In this document: piece after piece, positions 1-6,478 of the stretch | Layout of the letters: every line of letters starts with the position of its first letter | Numbering within the stretch: the first letter of the stretch is position 1 | Origin: Clostridia bacterium | Lineage (GTDB): Bacteria > Bacillota > Clostridia > Saccharofermentanales > UBA5734 | Length of the DNA stretch: 7,526 nt | Assembly (NCBI GenBank): GCA_018056585.1 | Contig: JAGPFK010000066.1 | Coordinates: 1-7,526, forward strand | Direction: 5' to 3' | Made by a program: the position numbers and the translations under genes | Notes under the pieces: generated by a model | Database searches by the model: none | Seen by the model: the letters and a program-made list of their open reading frames with translations, nothing else | Told to the model about the DNA's origin: nothing

Positions 1-91
1 TTTTTCTTTGATCTACCTGAAGCATAGCACAGACCAGCTTCACGTACAAATGAAATCTTTTTCCGTCACTCGCCTGCCTTTATTGTTTTCA

Positions 92-100
92 TGTTATAAT
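92..100 (+). promoter_or_regulatory. Probable extended -10 promoter of the lipid kinase/DUF1295 operon
   Basis: The sequence TGTTATAAT is a perfect TATAAT hexamer (95-100) preceded by the TGn extended -10 element. No good -35 box lies 16-18 bases upstream, which is normal for extended -10 promoters. Transcription would begin near 106-108, leaving a leader of about 95 bases before the lipid kinase start. The assignment rests on sequence match only. Confidence 0.55.
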
Positions 101-175
101 TTTACCGTTGGACAGGCACCCGGAGGAGAGATCAAGCGGCGCAATCCATGTTATTATAAGAGATAGGAAAAAGTT

Positions 176-185
176 GCCTTAAGGC
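176..185. repeat. 10-bp perfect palindrome in the leader of the lipid kinase operon
   Basis: GCCTTAAGGC is a perfect inverted repeat lying two bases before the GAGGAG ribosome binding site of the lipid kinase gene. It could be a small operator or an RNA stem affecting ribosome access, or chance. There is no spacer between the arms, so as RNA it would form only a short stem. Confidence 0.4.
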
Positions 186-187
186 CA

Positions 188-193
188 GAGGAG
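188..193 (+). promoter_or_regulatory. Ribosome binding site of the lipid kinase gene
   Basis: GAGGAG ends eight bases before the ATG at 202 and fixes that start. A second purine-rich stretch, GGAGGAG at 122-128, has no ATG, GTG or TTG at a usable distance and does not appear to serve a gene. Confidence 0.8.
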
Positions 194-201
194 CGAGCGT
201 C

Positions 202-1110
202 ATGCAGCGTAAATTATTATTTATCATTAATCCCAAGGCAGGAAAATGTCAGATTAAAAATTATCTTCTTCCCATTATTGAAAAATTAAATGTATCTGGC
301 TATGATGTTGAAGTCAAAACAACACAGGGTCCGAAAGACGCGACCCGGATTGCCGCTGAAAAAGGCGGTCAATTTGACGTGGTGTTTTGTTCCGGCGGTG
401 ATGGCACTCTAAATGAGGTGATTAACGGCCTGATGAGATTACCTGCTCATCGTCCGCTCATCGGCTATATTCCTGCCGGATCGACCAATGATTTTGCCAA
501 TAATCTGTATGAAGAATCAGACATCATTACAATTGTGGAACAGCTTCTCGAGGGACGCGAGCTTCCCTGTGATGTTGGACATTTCAATGATCGGTATTTC
601 ATCTATTGTGCCGCCTTTGGCGCTTTTGCTCTGACTTCCTATGAAACGGCCCAGGAAACCAAAAACATCCTGGGACGTTTGGCTTATTTTCTGGAAGGAA
701 CGAAACATCTAAACACATTGAAATCCTATCACCTTACCGTTCGTTATAATGGCAAACTGATTGAAGATGACTTTGTTTATGGGATGGTGACAAACTCAGA
801 TTCAGTAGCAGGCATCCGAGGTTTTGGCGGACGCAATGTACAACTTGATGATGGACTTTTTGAAGTCCTGCTGGTACGGATGCCGAAGAATCTGATCGAT
901 CTACAGTTGATTATCACCAGCTTAATTAAACTCGATTTTCCGGCCACACATTTTTATCGTTTCAAAACAGATAAGATCATTTTTGAGTCACCGGAAGAGA
1001 TTTCTTGGAACTTAGACGGAGAATTTGGAGGAAATGAACGTTTAGTGCAGATTAATATCTGCAATCATGCGGTGACTTTTATAGTCCCCGACTTGACTGA
1101 GAAGCGGTGA
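202..1110 (+). CDS. YegS/DgkB-type diacylglycerol kinase family lipid kinase
   Basis: The 302-residue protein is a soluble lipid kinase of the DAGK_cat/YegS/BmrU superfamily. Members transfer phosphate from ATP to a membrane lipid such as diacylglycerol at the cytoplasmic face. Visible motifs are the N-terminal NPKAGK (10-15), the nucleotide-binding GGDGTLNEV (65-73), PAGSTNDFA (91-99), the LDDGLFEV segment (215-222) and LDGE near the C-terminus (271-274), which in this family contributes the catalytic acid region. The length of about 300 residues is normal and nothing is missing. There is no signal peptide or membrane segment. The ATG start has a strong GAGGAG eight bases upstream, and an extended -10 promoter lies about 100 bases before it. 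The stop overlaps the GTG start of the downstream membrane protein by four bases, so the two are co-translated. The exact lipid substrate cannot be read from sequence; dgkB or bmrU would be over-specific names. Confidence 0.93.
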   Translation: MQRKLLFIINPKAGKCQIKNYLLPIIEKLNVSGYDVEVKTTQGPKDATRIAAEKGGQFDVVFCSGGDGTLNEVINGLMRLPAHRPLIGYIPAGSTNDFANNLYEESDIITIVEQLLEGRELPCDVGHFNDRYFIYCAAFGAFALTSYETAQETKNILGRLAYFLEGTKHLNTLKSYHLTVRYNGKLIEDDFVYGMVTNSDSVAGIRGFGGRNVQLDDGLFEVLLVRMPKNLIDLQLIITSLIKLDFPATHFYRFKTDKIIFESPEEISWNLDGEFGGNERLVQINICNHAVTFIVPDLTEKR

Positions 1111-2009
1111 TCATCATCAAGCAAAATCAGAGAGTCAGTTTTCTGATCATTGCATTTTTGTACGTTCTGGCCACGTTTTTGGCCATCTTTGTTTTTCGCG
1201 CATTACCCGGCCTCTCCCTGATCATGCGTGTCTTTGCAGCAGATCTTGCGGCCACTCTATTCATCTACCTGTCAGGCCTCGCTTTAAAAAACGCATCCGT
1301 GTATGATCCTTACTGGAGTGTGGCACCTGTTTTGATTTTAACTTTACTTGCCTTTTATTTGGGCGCAATAAAGAAAGGCTCGATCATTCTTTTGGCTCTG
1401 ATCTGGTTTTGGGGCGCCCGATTGACGGTCAACTGGGCATTGACTTTTCAAAGTCTAACGCAGCAGGACTGGCGATATGATATGTTGCGGGAAAAGACAA
1501 AAAAAGGATACCCGCTGGTCAGCCTCTTGGGTATTCACCTTTTCCCGACCGTCGTTGTCTTTCTGTGTCTGATTCCAGCCATTGAATACATCAAAATCGG
1601 TGAAATCACACCCATAACATGGATGGGTTTTGCACTTTGTTTGATTGCGACTTCAGTTGAGCTCATGGCTGATCATCAGATTCACCGCCATAAAAAACAA
1701 TACCCGGACCGCAGCCAGATCCTGGATTCCGGGCTGTGGAGGTTGTGCCGGCATCCGAACTATCTGGGTGAAATCATGATGTGGTGGGGCGTTTATATCG
1801 TCCAGCTGTCGGTGTTGCCCGGGCGCTGGTATCTCCTGGCCGGCCCTTTATTAAACACCCTCCTGTTTCTTTTGATCAGCATCCCCATGGCTGAAAAACG
1901 ACTTTCAGAACGAAAACCAGCCTACAAAGCCTACCGTGAACAAACGCCTATGCTGCTGCCTATTCGCATCAGAAAGAAAAAACAGGCCAAGGCAAATAAA
2001 ATCAGCTGA
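1107..2009 (+). CDS. DUF1295 / steroid 5-alpha-reductase-like (isoprenylcysteine methyltransferase-like) membrane protein
   Basis: This 300-residue integral membrane protein has about seven or eight hydrophobic segments (roughly 11-33, 42-60, 72-88, 92-110, 138-160, 170-187, 220-236 and 243-262). The C-terminal part shows the family signature: DSGLWRLCRHPNYLGE (207-222), followed by a Trp-rich helix and EKRLSERKPAYKAYREQTP (263-281). YDPYWS (66-71) and DWRYDMLREK (121-130) are further DUF1295 landmarks. The related ICMT and sterol reductase families use the RHPNY-GE region to bind SAM or NADPH, so an enzyme acting on a lipid-like substrate is likely; which cofactor is used is inference. The tail is very basic (RIRKKKQAK), suggesting a cytoplasmic C-terminus. 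It starts with GTG inside the stop of the lipid kinase gene (GTGA overlap), indicating translational coupling. Its stop is 17 bases from the stop of the convergent tldE. Confidence 0.9.
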   Translation: MIIIKQNQRVSFLIIAFLYVLATFLAIFVFRALPGLSLIMRVFAADLAATLFIYLSGLALKNASVYDPYWSVAPVLILTLLAFYLGAIKKGSIILLALIWFWGARLTVNWALTFQSLTQQDWRYDMLREKTKKGYPLVSLLGIHLFPTVVVFLCLIPAIEYIKIGEITPITWMGFALCLIATSVELMADHQIHRHKKQYPDRSQILDSGLWRLCRHPNYLGEIMMWWGVYIVQLSVLPGRWYLLAGPLLNTLLFLLISIPMAEKRLSERKPAYKAYREQTPMLLPIRIRKKKQAKANKIS

Positions 2010-2011
2010 TT
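2000..2011. repeat. 12-bp palindrome at the 3' end of the DUF1295 gene
   Basis: AATCAGCTGATT is a perfect inverted repeat spanning the DUF1295 stop codon. On the minus strand it is followed by TTATTT, so it could act as a very weak intrinsic terminator for the tldD-tldE transcript. The stem is A/T-rich and short, and I would not call it a terminator on this evidence. Confidence 0.3.
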
Positions 2012-2026
2012 CTATCACTGTTCCAA

Positions 2027-3244
2027 TCAAGTTTTTGAACAGTTCATCCGAACCACTAAAGCGTGTTCGCCAAACAAAAAACGATCCTTTGAAAAGCCAA
2101 TATAATCTTTTCCAAACAGATCGTAGAGATGACCGGATATATGAAATTCAGGCAAACGTCCCAACAGTTGTACGCCGTCTGTCAGAAAGCCAAGTTGCAC
2201 GGGTGTGGCAAATTTTCCTTCGTCTGTGTAGTCGCCGCCTGATGCGATCGCAACAACAATCCCCTGGCCGCCAGGCAGCAATTCTTTGAGCGTTTTGCTG
2301 CTTCGATCAATGTTGAAGTTTCGAGCACCCAGCGTCGGGACCCCGTCATATGAACAAACGGCTGACCCCGTTAATGGGAAGTTGAACCGGTCCGCCGTTC
2401 GCTTGTCTGTATAGGGTTTTTCTATCACGCCGTTTTTAATCAGGTCAACCCGTCCCTCTTCAATGATGGTTCCTTCTGCATCAAAAAACGGAACGTGATA
2501 CTGCTCCGATTCATCCCAGTCCAGATAAAAAGTAAAATCATCATGAAATACTTTTTCCCCTAAATTTTTGGCAAATAAAGAACTTTGATAGCCAACTTTC
2601 TCACCATTCAGCTCTTCAATGAGTTTTCCAACTAAGAGGCCAGCGCCTGCAACGATGGGCAGTTCTTCATCCGGAAATGCAATGGGATTATTGAAAGCCT
2701 CTGTCATGCGGTTCAATTCCCATAAAAAATAATCCGGGTCCCAATGCCTGGACTGGTAAGCAACGAATGCATCCATGATCTGAATGGACTCTTTGTGTTT
2801 CAGGATGAGGCCAACATCAAGCACTTTATCTGTGAAAGCCAAGTATGTGTCTAAGTCGTTTTCCAAAACAACGGACACTTGTGTCACATTCACTTTATTG
2901 CTGAAGATAAAATCAGGATGATCGGTCCTCGCTTTGGCAAGAACGGCTTCCAATTCATGCATGATCCGGTTATCATCCAGATTGGCTGGAACCACCTTTT
3001 CCCGACGGATTTTTCTCGCCGGTTCATAAGGGTAATCCACTCGGTTCTTTATGAGGTTTTCCAATGCTTTTTCCCATGGGTCCTCCTCATTTTGACCCAG
3101 CTGTCCATAGACGCCAATCAGGCCGTCTTGGTAAACGCGATAACCCGTTTTTGTAATATTCTTTTTACGGATCGATTCCAGTCTGGAAGACGCCACATTA
3201 AAAGACGTTTCAACCTGCGTAATCTGATATTTTTCTTTGATCAT
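2027..3244 (-). CDS. tldE: TldE/PmbA-like subunit of the TldD/TldE metalloprotease
   Basis: This 405-residue member of the PmbA/TldA family (peptidase U62) is the partner of TldD. In E. coli the TldD/TldE heterodimer is a zinc protease that degrades unfolded peptides, including CcdA, and trims the microcin B17 leader. TldE supplies structure and has no zinc site. Consistent with that, no HExxxH occurs here. The equivalent region reads AGLLVGKLIEELNGEKVGYQ (201-220), followed by PFFDAEGT (252-259) and SGGDYTDEGKFATPVQLGF (335-353), typical of PmbA-type proteins. An in-frame ATG five codons upstream (3259) is unlikely to be the start, because its codons contain the AGGAGA that sits as a ribosome binding site seven bases before the ATG at 3244. 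The gap to tldD is 29 bases with no promoter, so the pair forms one operon. The 3' end faces DUF1295 with only 17 bases between stops. Confidence 0.9.
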   Translation of the reverse strand: MIKEKYQITQVETSFNVASSRLESIRKKNITKTGYRVYQDGLIGVYGQLGQNEEDPWEKALENLIKNRVDYPYEPARKIRREKVVPANLDDNRIMHELEAVLAKARTDHPDFIFSNKVNVTQVSVVLENDLDTYLAFTDKVLDVGLILKHKESIQIMDAFVAYQSRHWDPDYFLWELNRMTEAFNNPIAFPDEELPIVAGAGLLVGKLIEELNGEKVGYQSSLFAKNLGEKVFHDDFTFYLDWDESEQYHVPFFDAEGTIIEEGRVDLIKNGVIEKPYTDKRTADRFNFPLTGSAVCSYDGVPTLGARNFNIDRSSKTLKELLPGGQGIVVAIASGGDYTDEGKFATPVQLGFLTDGVQLLGRLPEFHISGHLYDLFGKDYIGFSKDRFLFGEHALVVRMNCSKT

Positions 3245-3251
3245 TTTCTTT

Positions 3252-3256
3252 CTCCT
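3252..3256 (-). promoter_or_regulatory. Ribosome binding site that fixes the tldE start
   Basis: AGGAG on the minus strand lies seven bases before the ATG at 3244-3242. It falls inside the first codons of a possible longer form starting at 3259, which has no comparable site of its own, so the shorter start is preferred. Confidence 0.75.
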
Positions 3257-3273
3257 CATCTATTGGCTATGCC

Positions 3274-4608
3274 TCATTGCGCATAAAGTTCCCGAACACG
3301 GATGTAGGGGCCGCCAAAACTGACTCGCAGGGGAAATTGCTCCATCTTGCCACAGCCGCCTAAAGCAAAAGAAAAGTATTCGACATTTTCAGAAAAGCCG
3401 TCAATCTGATGCAGCGTTTCCATGACATTCCCAGAAATAACGCTGATTTGCACCGGTTCTTTAATCTGTCCGTCACGAATCATGTAAGCCCTGTGCGGCG
3501 CAATGGTAAATGTCGTCATCCCGGATCCATGGTGAAGATCCTCAATATAGAGGCCTTCTTTAATTTCGGATAACATTTCATCTTTGCTGAGGGTCCCTTT
3601 ATCAATATACGTCGTGGTCATGCGAACAATCGGTTCATACTCGAAATGAACCGCCCGTGCATTGCCGGTTAAATCTTCGTCCAAAAGGGCTGCCGTTACA
3701 CAGCTGTGCAAGCGGCCACTCAATTTTCCGTTCCGAATGATATAATTGCAGCGCGCTTTTGTTCCGTCATCATCAAATGGAACATATCCACTGCCTTCAA
3801 GATCACCGCGGTCGATGATGTTTAAATCCTTTGATCCCACGACCGTACCAATAGCCCAGGCTTTCATCATGGTTTCATCGCCTATCATAAAATCTGCTTC
3901 ACTTTTATGTCCGAAACTCTCATGAGCAAAAACACCAGCAACAACGGGCGCAAGTACGCAGGTATAGGTTCCTTCCTGAACCGGAACAGCGCGGCTGACA
4001 AAATCGATATCCTTTTCAATCTCACGTCGAATACCGTCTTCCTCACCGGCGAGAGATTCAAAATGAGTGCGGACAATATCTTTGCCGCCACTGCCTTGTT
4101 TTCCGTCTTTTGTCAGATGATACCGTATAGACACGGATGCCGATTGGTAATCATAAAGAACATCAGATCCTTTGCTGGAGATAAAATGCCTTGTTTCATA
4201 AATGTCTTTATAATACGCTTTTTGAATTTTTATTTCCGAAAAGTCATGGCCAATATCATTGTAGTGCTGCAGCAAAGCCAATTTATCATCCTGAGAAATC
4301 TGACAGACCGATTGGCCATACTTTAAAAAAGTCTCTTGATTGACCTCAAAACGGGCCACAATTTTGTCTTGATCAATCTGATCATTATTCCGAGTCATTG
4401 CTGCCAGCTCATCCAGTTCTTTTTGCAGGTTGTCCAGTTTTGTTGTCGCCGCATAGTACCACTTGTCCCCGTCGTAGGTTCGGATCAAGGCGCCTTTGTA
4501 CTTGCGAACCTTATTCTGCCGTACGCGGTCATTTTCTATCACAATGTCTGTCTGGAACACTTCTTCAATCCGAATATCACTGTAACGGCCTTTTGGAAAA
4601 CAAATCAT
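3274..4608 (-). CDS. tldD: TldD zinc metalloprotease (catalytic subunit)
   Basis: This is the catalytic half of the TldD/TldE pair, 444 residues and full length. The zinc motif HESFGH (229-234) matches HExxxH, giving H229 and H234 as ligands and E230 as catalytic acid, followed by the usual downstream acidic D239. The third ligand expected in the family is a distal Cys, here C419 in GGCGK (417-421). Other family landmarks are PFDDDGT (277-283), RMTTTYIDKG (329-338) and the HHGSGMTTFTIAP stretch (359-371). The enzyme is cytoplasmic with no signal peptide. It acts as an unspecific peptidase that threads unstructured peptides through the heterodimer channel. The start has AGGAG seven bases upstream and an extended -10 promoter about 55 bases upstream. 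tldE follows after 29 bases. I see no RiPP precursor, toxin-antitoxin or modification gene beside it, so the substrate is not given by context. Confidence 0.94.
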   Translation of the reverse strand: MICFPKGRYSDIRIEEVFQTDIVIENDRVRQNKVRKYKGALIRTYDGDKWYYAATTKLDNLQKELDELAAMTRNNDQIDQDKIVARFEVNQETFLKYGQSVCQISQDDKLALLQHYNDIGHDFSEIKIQKAYYKDIYETRHFISSKGSDVLYDYQSASVSIRYHLTKDGKQGSGGKDIVRTHFESLAGEEDGIRREIEKDIDFVSRAVPVQEGTYTCVLAPVVAGVFAHESFGHKSEADFMIGDETMMKAWAIGTVVGSKDLNIIDRGDLEGSGYVPFDDDGTKARCNYIIRNGKLSGRLHSCVTAALLDEDLTGNARAVHFEYEPIVRMTTTYIDKGTLSKDEMLSEIKEGLYIEDLHHGSGMTTFTIAPHRAYMIRDGQIKEPVQISVISGNVMETLHQIDGFSENVEYFSFALGGCGKMEQFPLRVSFGGPYIRVRELYAQ

Positions 4609-4615
4609 ATAATGA

Positions 4616-4620
4616 CTCCT
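4616..4620 (-). promoter_or_regulatory. Ribosome binding site of tldD
   Basis: AGGAG on the minus strand lies seven bases before the ATG at 4608-4606 and supports this start. Confidence 0.8.
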
Positions 4621-4662
4621 TTACTCTGCCCGTTATTGGGCCGTTCATTCTATCTTCAAAGT

Positions 4663-4671
4663 ATTATACCA
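4663..4671 (-). promoter_or_regulatory. Probable extended -10 promoter of the tldD-tldE operon
   Basis: On the minus strand the sequence reads TGGTATAAT, a perfect TATAAT with the TGn extension. No convincing -35 box is present at 16-18 bases. Transcription would start near 4656, giving a leader of roughly 45-50 bases before the tldD ATG. It lies back to back with the promoter of the divergent DUF434 gene. Confidence 0.6.
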
Positions 4672-4710
4672 TTCCAACAAAATAAAAAGGAAAAATTATC
4701 CTGTTTTTGT

Positions 4711-4739
4711 TTGACGGTCCTTTGTTTTCACCATAGACT
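4711..4739 (+). promoter_or_regulatory. Possible -35/-10 promoter of the DUF434 gene
   Basis: TTGACG (4711-4716) matches the -35 consensus at five of six positions and is followed, after 17 bases, by TAGACT (4734-4739), which matches TATAAT at four of six. Transcription would begin near 4746. A second -10-like hexamer, TAAAAT (4749-4754), overlaps the upstream ATG. Either placement leaves little or no leader for the ATG at 4753 and favours the start at 4798. Confidence 0.4.
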
Positions 4740-4781
4740 ATGAATAGATAAAATGGCAGCACCAGAATCCGGTGATGCCCG

Positions 4782-4790
4782 AAAGAAGTG
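4782..4790 (+). promoter_or_regulatory. Ribosome binding site that decides the DUF434 start
   Basis: AAAGAAGTG matches AAGGAGGTG at seven of nine positions and ends seven bases before the ATG at 4798. The alternative in-frame ATG at 4753 is preceded by A/T-rich sequence with no Shine-Dalgarno match. Confidence 0.5.
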
Positions 4791-4797
4791 TGGATGT

Positions 4798-5535
4798 ATG
4801 ACGCCGGAGGCCATTCGCCGCGGTTTTTATCCAAAAGACAAAGATGATTTTTCACCCCAAGCTCTTGTAAAACTGAAAAGAGCACAGGAAGAACTGCAGT
4901 GGTTACTAGACCGGGGTTATCCGATGGGTACAGCCATCAATTTTGTGGGTGGTCATCACCAATTGACATCAAGGCAGCGATCGGCCTTGCAACGGGCAAC
5001 CGACCGCTCCGAATCATATCTGATCAGGCAGCAAAAACAACTGCCGCTTCATATGCTTTCTCAAGGGACTTTGCTGATTGACGGCTTCAATGTGATCATC
5101 ACGCTGGAAACAGCTCTATCGGGCAGCTTGCTTGTATTGGGGGCCGATGGAGTGTTGCGTGACCTGGCCGGCCTGCGCGGCACCTACCGCGTCATCCGTC
5201 AGACTGAGCACGCCATCGGCCAGATTTTTGAATTTTTGGATGCGCACCAAGTTCCTGCAGTCGAGATTTATCTTGACGCGCCGGTATCTAACTCGGGTCA
5301 ATTAAAACGCACAATTCTTCAGTGTGCAGAAACGCGGCGCTGCCAGGCAGAAGTCGAACTGGTACCAAATGCCGACGCCATGCTTACAGGCAAAGAAAGA
5401 ATTGTCAGCAGTGATTCGGTTCTCCTTGATCAATGCCAAAGCTGGTTCAACCTCACGGCAGAGCTGGTTCAAAAGATACCCCAAGCCTGGGTTGTGACCT
5501 TGCAGGAGACTGGTTTAAAGCCAGATCGGCTGTGA
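4798..5535 (+). CDS. DUF434-DUF5616 two-domain protein of unknown function
   Basis: The 245-residue protein (260 if started at the ATG at 4753) has an N-terminal DUF434 region. It is recognisable by RRGFYPKD near the start, then the helical segment ELQWLLDRGYP and LTSRQRSALQRA. The C-terminal DUF5616-type region contains LLIDGFNVIITLETALSG, DGVLRDLAGLRGTYR, a YLDAPVSNSGQLK strand-loop and VSSDSVLLDQC. Four acidic positions after strands (D95 in IDGFN, D117 in DGVLRD, D160 in YLDAP and D206 in SSDSV, short-form numbering) look like a PIN/NYN-type nuclease arrangement; that is inference from the pattern, and no activity is known to me. It is cytoplasmic, with no membrane segment. The short start is chosen because it has the better ribosome binding site and places the conserved RG motif about eight residues in, as in relatives I recall. 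Its 3' end overlaps the convergent PHP gene by 21 bases. Confidence 0.85.
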   Translation: MTPEAIRRGFYPKDKDDFSPQALVKLKRAQEELQWLLDRGYPMGTAINFVGGHHQLTSRQRSALQRATDRSESYLIRQQKQLPLHMLSQGTLLIDGFNVIITLETALSGSLLVLGADGVLRDLAGLRGTYRVIRQTEHAIGQIFEFLDAHQVPAVEIYLDAPVSNSGQLKRTILQCAETRRCQAEVELVPNADAMLTGKERIVSSDSVLLDQCQSWFNLTAELVQKIPQAWVVTLQETGLKPDRL

Positions 5536-6420
5536 CCAGGCCCTTCTGCCATTTGAGTCTGTACAAACTGCACGAACATATCTTTCATGTCCTTTTAATG
5601 TGAAAAAGCCCTCTGTCAGGTTTCCCGTTTCATCATTGATGGCCATCCCCGGGTAACTGTTCGATAAAAGCCCGATAGACCGACAAGGCGAACAAGAAAC
5701 GAAAGCTTTTTCATCTTCAACATAAAACAGATCAATGAGAGGTCCTTCAGATGCATGAAAACAGCCAGCCACAATGCTGTCCATAATCGCTTGATGGCTC
5801 AGCTCATTCGCTTTGACAAAAATGAATCCCCCGCCTATATCCGTTTGGTCATGGTGCGTGTCATCACTGGCAACGCAAAAGAGCTTTTGTCCATCCCAGA
5901 GCAAGCGGTCATACCAGGCATCAGAAAATCCTGTTGCGGCATGGACCTCACAAGCATAATTAAAGATCTCCAGGCCCAAGAGGCCATCCATGCCGGCCAG
6001 ACGCTCCGGGAAAACGTGGGACCAGTTCGGATGGGCATAGATGCAGATATTTCCATTGGACTTGAGGTACGCTATCAATTGATCAACAGATGTATCTGTG
6101 TCATAGAAAATACTTTGCCCATGGCTCAACTTATTTTTCCCTGGCAGGCCAAGGCCGATGATGTGATGACACAACGCATTTTTCTCCTGAACCAGAACAT
6201 CCAGTTCAACACCCGGCAAAACGATAAAATCGTCCCGGCAAAGTGTTTCATGCCGGCCGTAAACACGATGATCTGTAATCGCAATGAAATCATAGCCCTG
6301 CTCCTGATAGGCTCTGGCAAGCGCCTCCGGAGACAATGTTCCATCCGAAATACGAGTATGTGCATGAATGTTTCCCTTATACCAGATTCCATCTGATTTG
6401 ATTGTTGATCGTCCTGACAT
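5515..6420 (-). CDS. PHP-domain metallohydrolase (CehA/McbA-like)
   Basis: The 301-residue protein has the full PHP metal-binding pattern: NIHAHTRISDG (17-27, H19 and H21), ITDH (48-51), PGVE (69-72), AHP (129-131), an acidic LEIFN (150-154) and SDDTHHD (185-191). PHP enzymes bind two or three divalent metal ions and hydrolyse phosphoester or related bonds. The CehA/McbA-type members, with a C-terminal beta-rich region as seen here after about residue 225 (SCSPCRSIGLLSNSYPG, 242-258), have varied or unknown substrates. It has no signal peptide, so it is cytoplasmic. The ATG has GAGG only four bases upstream and a further AAGGAAGG slightly farther away, so ribosome binding is plausible but not ideally spaced. 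A TGGTAGAAT extended -10 candidate lies about 50 bases upstream. The last 21 bases overlap the 3' end of the DUF434 gene on the other strand. I cannot name the substrate. Confidence 0.9.
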   Translation of the reverse strand: MSGRSTIKSDGIWYKGNIHAHTRISDGTLSPEALARAYQEQGYDFIAITDHRVYGRHETLCRDDFIVLPGVELDVLVQEKNALCHHIIGLGLPGKNKLSHGQSIFYDTDTSVDQLIAYLKSNGNICIYAHPNWSHVFPERLAGMDGLLGLEIFNYACEVHAATGFSDAWYDRLLWDGQKLFCVASDDTHHDQTDIGGGFIFVKANELSHQAIMDSIVAGCFHASEGPLIDLFYVEDEKAFVSCSPCRSIGLLSNSYPGMAINDETGNLTEGFFTLKGHERYVRAVCTDSNGRRAWSQPIWL

Positions 6421-6469
6421 CTTTCCTCAATCCTTCCTTTGTTAATGATCAGCCCTGATTTTTAATAAT

Positions 6470-6478
6470 ATTCTACCA
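6470..6478 (-). promoter_or_regulatory. Possible extended -10 promoter of the PHP gene
   Basis: On the minus strand the sequence reads TGGTAGAAT, five of six matches to TATAAT plus the TGn extension, about 50 bases before the PHP start. The -35 region is poor. It resembles the extended -10 elements found before tldD and the lipid kinase gene in this same window. Confidence 0.4.

Noticed and set aside
2..168. Open plus-strand frame with an ATG at 50, before the lipid kinase
   Set aside because: It covers the extended -10 promoter, has no ribosome binding site at its ATG, and has no recognisable sequence. It could be the tail of an upstream gene but nothing supports that.
1936..2289. Plus-strand open frame of 117 codons running from the end of DUF1295 into tldE
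   Set aside because: It is out of frame with DUF1295, antisense to tldE, and its translation is basic and without motifs.
2879..3286. Plus-strand open frame of 135 codons opposite the 5' part of tldE
   Set aside because: It is antisense to tldE and contains no family motif; the ATG has no ribosome binding site.
3907..4743. Plus-strand open frames of 95-139 codons opposite tldD
   Set aside because: They are antisense to a full-length tldD with all catalytic motifs and show Cys- and Phe-rich unstructured translations typical of shadow frames.
5755..6396. A 213-codon open frame on the plus strand opposite the PHP gene
   Set aside because: It lies fully within a well-supported PHP gene on the other strand, has no recognisable motif, and its sequence is explained as a shadow of the PHP coding frame.
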